Position numbers and translations under genes: made by a program. This document shows, in pieces, positions 50,625-60,451 of a stretch of DNA of 64,000 nt; positions within the stretch are counted from its first letter, which is position 1, and every line of letters begins with the position of its first letter. The stretch comes from JANXLS01 sp038227045 (GTDB lineage: Bacteria > Planctomycetota > SZUA-567 > H5-PLA8): assembly GCA_038227045.1 (NCBI GenBank), contig JBBRQD010000006.1:42470-106469 (forward strand), written 5' to 3'. The notes under the pieces were generated by a model. It ran no database searches, was not told where the DNA came from, and worked only from the letters and a program-made list of their open reading frames with translations.

Positions 50625-52286
50625 TCATTTCTGCTTGGACGGCATGGCGGCCAGTTCCCTGAGATCGCTGGCGGCTTTCGCGGCGATGTCGGGGCGCGGG
50701 GATTTGGCCAGCAGTTTCAGGACTTCTCGGGCTTCGTCGAATTGGTTGAGCTTTCGCAGCGCGTCGACCTGGCGCTGGCTGCGCAATTCCTTGGTCGTCG
50801 GTTCCTGCGTTTCGATCACCGAATCCCGGTACATCGGCGCGCATTCCTCGAATCTTCCCTGGAGGAAGAGAACGTTGCCCAGTTCGAATTTGCAGAGCGC
50901 GCTCATTTCGGTGCGCTTCGCCGAATTGGCCAGCGCCCGGCGCAGCAACGCTTCGGCCTGGGCCAGAAGGTCGGCGCGTTCCGGATCGGCAAAGGTCGCG
51001 GCGCTTCCGTAGATCGCGTTGGCGGCCTGCCGGGCCAGCGCGGGATTGTTGCCGTAAATGGACGCGGCGAATTCCTTGCTGGCGGCGAGCGCCTTGGGAA
51101 TGTTCTTGGTCGAGTGAATGTGCAGCGTGATCAGGCCGATGTACGCCTGCGCGACCGTCTCCATTCCTTTGGCGCTTTCGATGTGCCGCTGGTACATCTG
51201 TTCGGCTTCGTCGAATTTTTTCTCTTCGACGAAGTTGCGGGCCTGTTCGTAGACGAAACGCCAATCCCCGGTGTTTTGCGTGGCCACCGCGCTTTGCGCC
51301 TCCGCGATGAGCCTGACAAATTCCTTCATTTCCTTTTGTGGCAGATTTCGTCCCATGTGCGCGGATTTTTTTCGAATTTCATCGTTGTGGCGTTCGATGT
51401 CGTGGGCGCGCAACTGTTGTTCGAGGCTGCGCTCCTCGGGCGTGACGGCCGCGTCGAACGTCAGCGGTTTCGCATAGACGTGAATGCCGCGCACGTAAAA
51501 TTGAGCGGACTCTTTGATCTTGTTGTTCGCAAACAGATAATGACCCATGTCCGTGTAATTGGCGACGCGCTGGGGTTCCTTGTCGATGGCGTTTTGCAGC
51601 ATCGTTAAAATCAGGTCTTCCAGGGCGAAATCCCTGAACTCCTGCGCCTTGCCGGGGTCGATCGAAATGCGTTGCGTGAAGGCTTTGAAATTGGTCTTGC
51701 GAATGAGCAGTTCGTGCGAGCCGGACGGCACGCTGTTCAAATCCAGCGGCGTGTGGCCGACGAGTTCGCCGTCGAGCAGGACTTCCGCGCCCACGGGGTC
51801 GACGGTGACTTTCAGCGCGCCGATGCCGCGCGCGGGCAGCGTCTCGTTGAGACGCGTCGTGCCCCAGCCGAGATTGATGGAAAGCGACAGCGGCGCGAAG
51901 TCTTCCTTTTCGAGCCGCAAGCTATAGGGACCGCCTGGCAAATCGGGGACTCGCACCGGCGTTTTTCCCACCAGACGGCCGTTCAGAAAAACGGTCGCTC
52001 CGGGCGGCAGCGTCTCAATGGCAAGTTCGCAATACCGCGTTTGGCGCATTGCGAACACGATGGCGCATGCAACGGCCAATACGAGCGAGACTCCGATTGC
52101 CAATTTCGCCCAAACGCCAACGCCCGCGGCGCGAATGGCCGGCGATTTTTGCGCTGTTTGCACGGGGGCTTCAACGACCGCGGGTTCAGCCAGAAGCGCC
52201 GGAGCCGCCAGAAAATCGGGACTCGCCGCTGGTGTGTCGAACGCCGCGGGCGGGTCGTGACTTACGGATGGATCGGACGATTCCAT
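50625..52286 (-). CDS. PEGA/TPR membrane protein, paralogue 1
   Basis: 553 residues: a Pro/Ala-rich start, one membrane helix (VWAKLAIGVSLVLAVACAIV, about residue 53-75), then two PEGA domains (ETLPPGATVFLNGRLVGKTP and VDPVGAEVLLDGELVGHTPL), and a long helical TPR-like part (LQNAIDKEPQRVANYTDMGH, QMYQRHIESAKGMETVAQAY). The PEGA domains face outward and resemble surface-layer modules. Built like the neighbouring gene at 52388, so the pair arose by duplication. Confidence 0.82.
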   Translation of the reverse strand: MESSDPSVSHDPPAAFDTPAASPDFLAAPALLAEPAVVEAPVQTAQKSPAIRAAGVGVWAKLAIGVSLVLAVACAIVFAMRQTRYCELAIETLPPGATVFLNGRLVGKTPVRVPDLPGGPYSLRLEKEDFAPLSLSINLGWGTTRLNETLPARGIGALKVTVDPVGAEVLLDGELVGHTPLDLNSVPSGSHELLIRKTNFKAFTQRISIDPGKAQEFRDFALEDLILTMLQNAIDKEPQRVANYTDMGHYLFANNKIKESAQFYVRGIHVYAKPLTFDAAVTPEERSLEQQLRAHDIERHNDEIRKKSAHMGRNLPQKEMKEFVRLIAEAQSAVATQNTGDWRFVYEQARNFVEEKKFDEAEQMYQRHIESAKGMETVAQAYIGLITLHIHSTKNIPKALAASKEFAASIYGNNPALARQAANAIYGSAATFADPERADLLAQAEALLRRALANSAKRTEMSALCKFELGNVLFLQGRFEECAPMYRDSVIETQEPTTKELRSQRQVDALRKLNQFDEAREVLKLLAKSPRPDIAAKAASDLRELAAMPSKQK

Positions 52287-52387
52287 TAATAATGGCTTTC
52301 CAAAATCTCACTTACCTTAAGGGTGCATGTCGCTGAATACACGGAAAGTTGGGTTGGGCAACCCGCGAATTCCTTCGGTACGCCGCG

Positions 52388-53926
52388 TTACTGTTTCGTG
52401 TCGTTCTGCTCGATGGCGATCATGCCATAGTTGGCCGTCTCACGGACGTTGGGCCGTTCGCTCGTCTTTAATTTTTTGTACAGCTCAATCGCCCCCGTGT
52501 GGTCGCCGGCCTTGCGCAGCGCTTCGGCGAGGCGCAATTGGCGGTCTTCCTGCGTGCTCGGCGCGCGCGTAAGCGCCACAGACTGGCGTAGCACCGTAAC
52601 CGCTTCGGCCATGCGCTCCTGGTAAAACAGGGTCAAGCCTAGATCGAATAGCGCCTGCGATTTGTAGTCGTTGTCGCAGGGCAGATCCAGACCCGCGCGC
52701 AGCGCCTTTTCGGAAACCTTCAGCAGCCGGTCGCGATCGGTTTTGGTCTTCGGGCGATCATAATACTGGTTGATGATGTTGCCGCAGTTGCGCAGCGACG
52801 CGCCGTCCTTTTTGTCGAACAGCACGAAGAACTTGATGAATTCGGCGGTCACGCCATCGACGTCTCCCTGCATGCACAGGACTTCGATCAAACCGAGATA
52901 CGCCTTCGGCAGATCGGTCGACATGGGCGCGGCGGCGATGTGATCCTTGTAAATCTTCGCGGCCTGGTCGTAGTTGCGCGACGTGATTTTTTCCTGCGCG
53001 GCGGTTTTCGCGTGCGACCAGGATTTCAAATCCTTGCGGTTGTTGGCGTCGAACGCCTCGGTCAACTTCATGCGGAACGCTCGCGTGTCCTTGCGCGGAA
53101 ACGAACGATGCTTGTCGAGTTCTTTCGGAAAACGCGACTGGTCTTCCCGGCGCAGGCGCTGCTCCATTTCGATTTCTTCCGGAGACATTTTGTCCTTGCC
53201 CGGATAGCCGGGGCCGTCGAAATCCAGCGTCGTCCTGCTGGCGTCGTCGCCTCGCACGAACGTGTCGACGGCCTCGTCCATGCGGTCGTTGACGAAATAA
53301 TAGTGCGCCAAGTCGATGTAGTGTCCCACTCGCTGAGGCTCGGATTTGACTTTATTCTCCAGCAGTTCGAGGATCTTGTCGCCCAGCTCGATGTCGTCGA
53401 ATTTGCACGTCTGGCCGGACTCGATTTCCACGCGCCGCGAATAGGATGTAAAATTCGTCTTGCGCACCATGAGTTCGTGCGGGCCGGCTTCGACCCCTTC
53501 TACTTTTAAAGGCGTGTGTCCGACCAGTTCGCCGTCGAGCAGCACTTCGGAATCAGACGGTTTGACGTTGACGACGAGAATGCCCTTCGCCACCGGACTG
53601 AGTTTTTCGTGAACGCGCGAGCTGCCGCTGGACGAGAGATCGACGCGCAATGACATCGGCGCGAATTCGGCTTTCTCAAGTCGCACGTCGTAGGTACCGC
53701 CCGGCAGGCCTTTGATCGAGATCGGTGTGGCACCGGCGACATGCCCATTCACCAGCACGCTTGCGCCCGAAGGCTCGCTTTCGACGTTGATGCTGCCGCC
53801 GCGGAGAGCGCCGAGCACGTAGTATGTCAATCCCGCAAAAACGGCAACACCGGCGATCAGCACGATTGTCAGACCCAGCCACACTCTGCCTTTCGGCCTT
53901 CGATTCAGAATAACGCGCGACGCCAT
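52388..53926 (-). CDS. PEGA/TPR membrane protein, paralogue 2
   Basis: 512 residues from ATG 53926; the open frame runs 28 codons further into a palindrome and is not used. A membrane helix (VWLGLTIVLIAGVAVFAGLT) is followed by two PEGA domains (SEPSGASVLVNGHVAGATPI and KPSDSEVLLDGELVGHTPLK) and a TPR-like end (PQRVGHYIDLAHYYFVNDRM, DLGLTLFYQERMAEAVTVLR). Same order of parts as paralogue 1. Confidence 0.82.
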   Translation of the reverse strand: MASRVILNRRPKGRVWLGLTIVLIAGVAVFAGLTYYVLGALRGGSINVESEPSGASVLVNGHVAGATPISIKGLPGGTYDVRLEKAEFAPMSLRVDLSSSGSSRVHEKLSPVAKGILVVNVKPSDSEVLLDGELVGHTPLKVEGVEAGPHELMVRKTNFTSYSRRVEIESGQTCKFDDIELGDKILELLENKVKSEPQRVGHYIDLAHYYFVNDRMDEAVDTFVRGDDASRTTLDFDGPGYPGKDKMSPEEIEMEQRLRREDQSRFPKELDKHRSFPRKDTRAFRMKLTEAFDANNRKDLKSWSHAKTAAQEKITSRNYDQAAKIYKDHIAAAPMSTDLPKAYLGLIEVLCMQGDVDGVTAEFIKFFVLFDKKDGASLRNCGNIINQYYDRPKTKTDRDRLLKVSEKALRAGLDLPCDNDYKSQALFDLGLTLFYQERMAEAVTVLRQSVALTRAPSTQEDRQLRLAEALRKAGDHTGAIELYKKLKTSERPNVRETANYGMIAIEQNDTKQ

Positions 53927-53944
53927 GCGGCTCAATCCCAAATA

Positions 53945-54005
53945 TTGTGGTGCAGGCTTCCAGCCTGCAATTCCAAGCAATGCAGACTGGAAGCCTGCAC
54001 CACAA
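53945..54005. repeat. TTGTGGTGC-type dispersed palindrome, copy 4
   Basis: Arms TTGTGGTGCAGGCTTCCAGC and GGAAGCCTGCACCACAA, with TGCAATTCCAAGCAATGCAG in the centre. It lies five bases past the stop of the large secreted gene and 18 bases upstream of the PEGA gene. Confidence 0.8.
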
Positions 54006-54010
54006 AACAA

Positions 54011-56992
54011 TTACTTGCCGTTTTCAACCGGAGTATCGTACACTGTTTTCACCGGTCCGGGCAGGAAATCCGGGCTCTCGGTATCCTCTCCATTGTCGCC
54101 GGAGATGCGAATCTTGCTGATCATGATGCCGTGTTCGTAGGTCCAGATCGCGATCCGGTCGCCGCTGACGGGCACCGAATCCTCGAAGACCATTTCGGGC
54201 GGTGGAATCTTCCCGTCCCCCTTGCCGGGAGCCTGGAAGAAATGATCGACGCGAAATTTCATTATATTTCCCTGCCGCTCGGCTTTGAACGCGAACCAGT
54301 GGCGGTGGTAGTCCATGGTCGTCGGAATGCGCGCGGGAAATTGTTTCACGATCACGCCGTTGCGGCTGATGTAGCTGGTGGTGTTGCCATTCCCGCCGAA
54401 GCTGAACGTGTAGCCCTTGGTCAGGTCCGAGCCATCCGAGCCGATCGTCACGTTGACGTCCCGGGCGTAGGTGTACGGATTGCCGCGCATGTGGTCCATC
54501 TTGTTGCCGAAATAGAATTCCACGGTCACGTCGCCCGGGTATAGCTGCTTGCTCCAGAGCACGGCCGGCTTGCCGACGTTGCGCTCGTTCTGGAGGCTGA
54601 AGAAGGTCCAGCGCGGGTCGCACTGCCAGCGGTTGGTGACTTCGGCGATGGCGCTGCCGCCCAGGCGCCAGTTGACCGGCGCGCCGGAGAACGTGTCGTT
54701 GCGGAAATGATCGCTGATGATGCGCATCGCTTCGGTCTTCACCAGAATGCCTTGCGTTTTGTACGCGACTTTGCTGCCTTTCAGCGGATCGTTGTCGCGG
54801 AACGACAGTACGGCTTTGCCATTGACCAGTCCGACGATGTATTTTCCACAGCGGCGGATCGCCAGATTCGACAGTTGCCGCACGTCGTCGCCAATCTGCT
54901 TTTCCATAACCAACTCGCCCTGCCGCAGAATTTCGACATGCACGCCCGGCTTGCCACTCTTTTCGTCGCCGACCGTATAGCGGTAAACGTAACCGTTGTT
55001 TTTCGTCAAGCCGTCCTTGGAGCATGAAAGGGCGATCATGTAATTCGATTCGGTGATTTCGCGCGGTTCGACCATCAATTCCACATCGCCTGGGAACTGG
55101 CTGCGGTGCCACAACAACGTGACGACTTTGTTGTCGTGCACTTCGACGTTGTTGTCCGAGGGCGGCACCCATTCCGCCGCTGAATTGCTCCACTCGTTCA
55201 TCGACACTTCCTCGTCGAAGATGGCGTTGTTGGTCACCAGCGGTTCGGGTTCGGGGATGAATTCGATGCGGAACGACGAAAACGCCGCGGAGGGAACGGA
55301 CGCGTTTCCGCCGGAGTGGACATACAGGCCCGCGCGCCCTCTAAGGCGGGTTTCGCCGTCAAAGGCTTCCACGGACGCACCGTCGTCGGCGATGGCGCGA
55401 ATGTGCCCCTTCTTAACAGAGGCTTGAATCCGGATGGGCTCCGCGCCTGCATTGGTCAGTTGCGCGTTGTCTTCGACGCGCTCCACGCCGGCCGCGACGC
55501 GGACCAGTTTCAAGATGCCGTTCTCGATCTTCACCACATAGTAATTGCTCTCATCGCGGTGCATCAGCACGATTCCCGCCACGCCTTTGTTCAGCGGCTG
55601 AACATCCGCAGTCACTTGGTACTGAGACCAGCGCCGGTCGCCGATCAACGCCTTTGTGTCTCCGGCGCAGCGCACCGACAGTGTGCCGCTTTTCAGCGCT
55701 GGCGGCGCATGGCCCGCGGCCGATTTGTCGGCGGACGAGTTCGCCGCAACGGACCAGTCACCTTCGCCAACCAGCCAGCCCGATTTCAGCGTGCCGGGCG
55801 TCAAGAAGCGTTCTTCATAATCTTCCTGCGAGCGGACGCGCACGTCGTCGAAGACCGCGTGCTGCCGCATCAAGCCTTCAAGACTATTGAGCGAAAACTC
55901 CTGCTCTTTTGGATCCTTCGCCAGTTTTTCGGGACGCGGCACGTCGCACCAGACACCCGCCGCGCCCGCCGCAAGGCATGAGTCGGTTGTTTCGAGCATG
56001 AGGTGCTTGTCGATATAAACACTGACGCGGGCATAGCTGACGTTTACCGTCGCTTTGTACCACTCGTTGGGCGCATAGCCGCCCGGCGCCTGCGCCAGGA
56101 TTTCCTCCTGCCCGTCGCGCACGCGGACCAATTCGCGCCGGGCTTCCCAGCGTCCATCTTTGCCGCGCGAACCCCAGCGGAACAGGCCATAATTCTTCTC
56201 GTCGCGATAGGCGAAGACCAGCCCGATCTTTCCCGTTTCCGGTCCGCGCAACGACAGCTCGTAGACGTAATTGTCCCACCACGATTCGCCGGTTACGGAG
56301 TAGATGTTCGAGCCGGCGCCGAAGAACGAAAACGCGTTGGCGCTTAAAAGGGGATGGCGCAGTGATTTTACTTCGAAATCGCCGCGCTTGGCGTCGCCGT
56401 TGCCGTGCCATTGTTCTGACTTGCCCTGGCTGATCATGAAATCTTCTGCGAAGTGGATGTCGTCGCGCGCTTCGGCCCGGACTTTCACCGGCGAGCCGCC
56501 GTTTAACATGCGAAAACCGACGCCGCCTTCGAGAATGCGATCGTCAAACGCAAACGCGGCCAGCGCGCCGCCTTGGAAGACGCCCATTTTGCAGCCGTGC
56601 CGCGCCAGTCTCAGTTCCGTCGTGCCGCTCAGCGTGCCCTTGGCAAAAATCTGCTCGACACCGGCCTCGCGCATGCCCAGCACGGCCTCGGTGCCTTTGC
56701 GGTCCAGGAAATGAAAGTGATCTTTGTCTTGAAAATCGAAATAGACGCGGCAATCGCCCGCGCCTTCCACGATCACGTCGGCCCACACGAATTTATAGCC
56801 GCCGGGCTGACTCTCGCCCCCGATGAGAGATGTCGGACCCGGATCGGCGGCCACGCTCAGCGGCTGCACATTCAAGCGGACGGTCTGCAAGTCTTTACTT
56901 TCGCTGCAGACGGGACGATCGAAAATCGCGATGAATCCCGCCGCGATCGGAATCGCTGCAACCAACTGGAGCCAGGAACGTTTCGTAAACAT
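54011..56992 (-). CDS. Very large secreted protein of lectin-fold repeats
   Basis: About 993 residues if started at ATG 56992, where a good signal peptide begins (MFTKRSWLQLVAAIPIAAGF); ATG 57019 or 57034 would add 9 to 14 residues, and no start has a clear ribosome site. The rest looks like five related beta-rich parts of concanavalin-A/DUF1080 type, each with an aromatic-rich pattern such as VWADVIVEGAGDCRVYFDF, GLVFAYRDEKNYGLFRWGS, VTADVQPLNKGVAGIVLMHR, ALSCSKDGLTKNNGYVYRY and FYFGNKMDHMRGNPYTYAR. No catalytic motif. It may bind glycans outside the cell. Confidence 0.65.
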   Translation of the reverse strand: MFTKRSWLQLVAAIPIAAGFIAIFDRPVCSESKDLQTVRLNVQPLSVAADPGPTSLIGGESQPGGYKFVWADVIVEGAGDCRVYFDFQDKDHFHFLDRKGTEAVLGMREAGVEQIFAKGTLSGTTELRLARHGCKMGVFQGGALAAFAFDDRILEGGVGFRMLNGGSPVKVRAEARDDIHFAEDFMISQGKSEQWHGNGDAKRGDFEVKSLRHPLLSANAFSFFGAGSNIYSVTGESWWDNYVYELSLRGPETGKIGLVFAYRDEKNYGLFRWGSRGKDGRWEARRELVRVRDGQEEILAQAPGGYAPNEWYKATVNVSYARVSVYIDKHLMLETTDSCLAAGAAGVWCDVPRPEKLAKDPKEQEFSLNSLEGLMRQHAVFDDVRVRSQEDYEERFLTPGTLKSGWLVGEGDWSVAANSSADKSAAGHAPPALKSGTLSVRCAGDTKALIGDRRWSQYQVTADVQPLNKGVAGIVLMHRDESNYYVVKIENGILKLVRVAAGVERVEDNAQLTNAGAEPIRIQASVKKGHIRAIADDGASVEAFDGETRLRGRAGLYVHSGGNASVPSAAFSSFRIEFIPEPEPLVTNNAIFDEEVSMNEWSNSAAEWVPPSDNNVEVHDNKVVTLLWHRSQFPGDVELMVEPREITESNYMIALSCSKDGLTKNNGYVYRYTVGDEKSGKPGVHVEILRQGELVMEKQIGDDVRQLSNLAIRRCGKYIVGLVNGKAVLSFRDNDPLKGSKVAYKTQGILVKTEAMRIISDHFRNDTFSGAPVNWRLGGSAIAEVTNRWQCDPRWTFFSLQNERNVGKPAVLWSKQLYPGDVTVEFYFGNKMDHMRGNPYTYARDVNVTIGSDGSDLTKGYTFSFGGNGNTTSYISRNGVIVKQFPARIPTTMDYHRHWFAFKAERQGNIMKFRVDHFFQAPGKGDGKIPPPEMVFEDSVPVSGDRIAIWTYEHGIMISKIRISGDNGEDTESPDFLPGPVKTVYDTPVENGK

Positions 56993-57134
56993 GATCGTCG
57001 CTTTCTTGCCGGGGTTCATGCCAAGAACTAGCATAATGGAGATACACCTTTATTGAACACAATTCTGGCCCGGAGAAGGTCAATAAAATATTAAAAAAAG
57101 GATAAGTGGGAACATGTGCACTGCGCTGGCTGGG

Positions 57135-58031
57135 TCACTTGCGCCGGTGACTATCCAGATTCTTACACAACGCTTTCGCCAAAGCGCGTGCTGCAGGATT
57201 GGCCGGCTGCGTTCCGGCGTGAGCGACGACCACGTTCCATATCGGAACAGGCGCCCGCGGTTTGACGATGCTTATGTCCGCCCGGTACTGCGTAAATGCG
57301 CTTGGAATGAGCGCGATGCCCAGGCCGTTGGCGACCAGATCCAGCAGTGTCGGGATGTCGTTGACTTCGCAGGCAATTTTGCGTTGAACGCGCACGGCGG
57401 AAAAGGCCAGATCGACGAGTTGGCGCGCGCCCCAATCCGGCTGGAACTCCACGAACGTTTCACCCGCCAGCGCGCCGAGAGCCAGTTCTTTGCGCTTGGC
57501 CAGCGCGTGATTCCTGGGCAGCGCGAGCACCAGCGCATCGCGCTCCACTGTGGTCGTGGCGATGGTGTCGGGCGGCTCCCCGACTTGCGCCAGAATCGCG
57601 ATGTCGAAGCGGTTTTCGCGCAGACCTTCCATGAGAATCGTCGAGCCTACTTGAACCAGATGCATTTGCACGCCGGGATATTCCGCATGAAATTCACCGA
57701 GAATGGCGGGGAGATCAAGCGTCAGCGCGAAGCGCTGCATGATGCCGACGTTGAGCGTGCCTTGCAGAAGTCCTTCGACGGCCTTGACGGCATCGGATGC
57801 CGCTTGAACGGCGCTCAGCACCCTCCGCGCTTCGACCACCAGCGCGCGCCCGGCCTCCGTCAATTCAACGCGGCGCGTGCTGCGAATGAACAGCGGCGCG
57901 TTGAGTTCGTTTTCCAAAGCCTGAATCGAGGCCGAAAGTCCCGACTGAACGATGTGCGAACGGCGCGCGGCCCGCGTGAAATGGCGTTCCTCTGCCAAGG
58001 CTAGAAAATGCCTGAGCTGCTGCAGTTCCAT
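57135..58031 (-). CDS. LysR-family transcription regulator
   Basis: 298 residues from ATG 58031 (GGAG seven bases upstream); the frame continues 46 codons upstream without use. The N-terminal winged helix reads MELQQLRHFLALAEERHFTR, AARRSHIVQSGLSASIQALE, and the effector domain follows (GTLNVGIMQRF, FDIAILAQVGEPP, VANGLGIALIPSAF). It is divergent from the MFS gene and probably controls it and the following reductase gene. Confidence 0.93.
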   Translation of the reverse strand: MELQQLRHFLALAEERHFTRAARRSHIVQSGLSASIQALENELNAPLFIRSTRRVELTEAGRALVVEARRVLSAVQAASDAVKAVEGLLQGTLNVGIMQRFALTLDLPAILGEFHAEYPGVQMHLVQVGSTILMEGLRENRFDIAILAQVGEPPDTIATTTVERDALVLALPRNHALAKRKELALGALAGETFVEFQPDWGARQLVDLAFSAVRVQRKIACEVNDIPTLLDLVANGLGIALIPSAFTQYRADISIVKPRAPVPIWNVVVAHAGTQPANPAARALAKALCKNLDSHRRK

Positions 58032-58145
58032 AATATATCTCCAAAACAGATTATTCTTATCAGAAACTACTGTTGGACAGATTAGCGATCGCATCGTATG
58101 GTTCAAGTGCGAATTGAATCGAAGCAGTTCCAACGGGAGGAAGTC

Positions 58146-59384
58146 ATGCGCACCAGCGCGGTATTGCAACGAAGCGACGTTCTTCTTGAGCGCTCCGAAG
58201 GGGCGATGAGCACTTCACTGGTATGGCTTCTGGCTGTCAGCGGTGGCTGCATCGTCGCCAATATCTATTACGTCCAGCCGTTGCTGCCGGACCTGGCGCG
58301 CACCTTTGGATTGACGGTCACCAAGGCCGGAACCGTCTCGATGATGACCCAGTTGGGGACGGCGTTCGGCATGCTTGGCATTGTGCCGCAGGGCGATATT
58401 CGTGAGCGCCGTTCCTTCATCGTCGGTTTGTTATTGATCGCGTCCGCCTGTCTGGCCGCTACTGCGTTGGCCACCAACTTCATCTGGTTGTGCGTCGCCA
58501 GTTTCGCTGTGGGCGTCACGGCGGCCATTAATCACGTCATCGTGCCCATGGTGGCCACTCTTGCGCCAGCGCGGCAACGCGGGCGGCATTTGGGAATCGT
58601 GATGGGCGGCGTGCTGATGGGGATTCTGTTCTCGCGCACGCTGAGCGGCTTCGTTAACTCCTACTTCGGCTGGCGCGCAATCTATTGGATTGCGTCGGTG
58701 CTCATGCTGGCGGTGGCGCTGGTGCTGCGCGTGCGCCTGCCGATTAATCTTCCGTCCGCAAAATTGAACTGGCCCGAATTGATGAAATCGACCTGGGCGC
58801 TCGCGAAGAAACATCGCCAGTTGCGCGAAGCCGCATTCCTGGGAGCGCTATTTTTCTGTGCATTCAGCGCGTTCTGGACCACGCTGGCTTTTAAGCTGGC
58901 TGAAGCGCCATTCAACTACGATAGTTCCGTTGCTGGAATGTTTGGACTTGTGGGGGCATTGGGCGCGGCCGGCGCTCCTTCGATCGGGCACCTGTCGGAT
59001 CGTTACGGTCCGCGCCGCACGATTTTGATTGCATTGTTGACCACTATATTGGCGTTCGGTGTCATGTGCGCATTTCAAACGTCGCTGATTGCGTTGATCG
59101 CCGGCGTGCTGCTGATGGATTTGGGTGTGCAGTCCGGCCACGTCGCGAACCAGACGCGCATTTACGGACTTGCGGCCGACGCGCGCAGCCGCTTGAATAC
59201 AGTGTATATGGTCGCATACTTCAGCGGCGGCGCAATCGGTTCGGTCGCCGGCGCGGCGTGCTGGCGCTGGGCCGGATGGAGCGGAGTTTGCGGATTTTCA
59301 ATTGCCGTGCTGCTCGTGGCAGTGGTTGTTTACCAGCGCGGTTCGAAAGCGGGTCGAATGGAGATTGCGCAGTCGAGTATCTGA
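58146..59384 (+). CDS. Major facilitator superfamily transporter
   Basis: 412 residues from ATG 58146, with GGGAGGA four bases upstream. Twelve hydrophobic segments can be counted, starting WLLAVSGGCIVANIYYVQPL, typical of the AraJ/YnfM-like drug and sugar efflux group. The loop-2 motif is GDIRERRSF and the middle loop has GHLSDRYGPRRT. Substrate unknown. It lies divergent from the LysR gene and 34 bases before the aldo/keto reductase. Confidence 0.92.
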   Translation: MRTSAVLQRSDVLLERSEGAMSTSLVWLLAVSGGCIVANIYYVQPLLPDLARTFGLTVTKAGTVSMMTQLGTAFGMLGIVPQGDIRERRSFIVGLLLIASACLAATALATNFIWLCVASFAVGVTAAINHVIVPMVATLAPARQRGRHLGIVMGGVLMGILFSRTLSGFVNSYFGWRAIYWIASVLMLAVALVLRVRLPINLPSAKLNWPELMKSTWALAKKHRQLREAAFLGALFFCAFSAFWTTLAFKLAEAPFNYDSSVAGMFGLVGALGAAGAPSIGHLSDRYGPRRTILIALLTTILAFGVMCAFQTSLIALIAGVLLMDLGVQSGHVANQTRIYGLAADARSRLNTVYMVAYFSGGAIGSVAGAACWRWAGWSGVCGFSIAVLLVAVVVYQRGSKAGRMEIAQSSI

Positions 59385-59418
59385 AGTTGTGAACTAACTG
59401 CTGAAAGGGGGCATCGCA

Positions 59419-60450
59419 ATGGAATTCAGACAACTGGGCGGCTCAGGATTTAAAGTTCCGGTGTTGAGTTTCGGTACCGGCACTTTTGGCGGTGGCGGCG
59501 AGTTATTCAAGGCGTGGGGTTCGAGCGACGTGGCCGAAGCCACTCGTCTCGTCGATGTCTGCCTCGAAGCCGGTCTGACGATGTTCGACTCGGCGGATAT
59601 TTATTCAAGCGGCATGGCCGAAGAGATTCTAGGACAGGCGATTAAAGGCCGCCGCGACAAAGTCCTCATCTCAACCAAGGGGACCTTTCGCGCCGGTGAA
59701 GGCGCCAACGAGGTTGGCTCTTCACGCCACCATCTGATACGTGCTGTCGAGGGCAGCCTGCGGCGGCTGGGCACCGATTATATCGACCTGTATCAACTGC
59801 ACGGCTTCGACGTGCTGACGCCCATCGAAGAAGCGCTCGGGACGCTCGACGAACTCGTGCGCGCGGGCAAAATTCGTTACATCGGCTGCTCGAATTTTTC
59901 GGGCTGGCACCTGATGAAGTCGCTCGCCATTTCAGAGAAGTACGGCTTGGCGCGCTACGTGGCCCATCAAGCTTACTATTCGCTGGTCAGCCGCGAATAC
60001 GAATGGGAACTCATGCCACTGGCGCTTGACCAGAAGGTCGGCGCAGTCGTGTGGAGTCCGCTGGGGTGGGGGAGGCTGACCGGGAAGATGCGGCGGGGAC
60101 AAGCGCTGCCCGAAACCAGCCGGCTCCGCAGCAAGCTGGCCACGGACATTGGGCCGCCCGTTCCAGACGAGCACGTCTTTCGAATCGTGGATGTCCTTGA
60201 CGAAATCGCGCTGGAGACTGGCAAGAGCGTTCCGCAAATCGCGCTCAATTGGCTGCTCCAGCGGCCGTCGGTGGCGACGGTGATTGTCGGCGCGCGCAAC
60301 GAAGAACAACTGCGCCAGAATATTGGCGCCACGGGCTGGACTCTCAGGCCGTCGCATGTCGCAAAACTGGATGCCGCCAGCGCCACGACGCGGGCCTATC
60401 CGTACTGGCATCAAGCGGGCTTCGCCGAGCGAAATCCGCCGCCGGTGTGA
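59419..60450 (+). CDS. Aldo/keto reductase
   Basis: 343 residues. The catalytic tetrad is readable: Asp in GLTMFDSADIYSSG with Tyr four residues on, Lys in VLISTKGTF, and His in LYQLHGFD. NADPH-site parts are also present (WSPLGWGRLTGKM, TVIVGARNEEQLRQNI). Likely reduces an aldehyde or ketone. Operon partner of the MFS gene. Its stop is one base away from the stop of the convergent PA14 gene. Confidence 0.93.
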   Translation: MEFRQLGGSGFKVPVLSFGTGTFGGGGELFKAWGSSDVAEATRLVDVCLEAGLTMFDSADIYSSGMAEEILGQAIKGRRDKVLISTKGTFRAGEGANEVGSSRHHLIRAVEGSLRRLGTDYIDLYQLHGFDVLTPIEEALGTLDELVRAGKIRYIGCSNFSGWHLMKSLAISEKYGLARYVAHQAYYSLVSREYEWELMPLALDQKVGAVVWSPLGWGRLTGKMRRGQALPETSRLRSKLATDIGPPVPDEHVFRIVDVLDEIALETGKSVPQIALNWLLQRPSVATVIVGARNEEQLRQNIGATGWTLRPSHVAKLDAASATTRAYPYWHQAGFAERNPPPV

Positions 60451-60451
60451 G

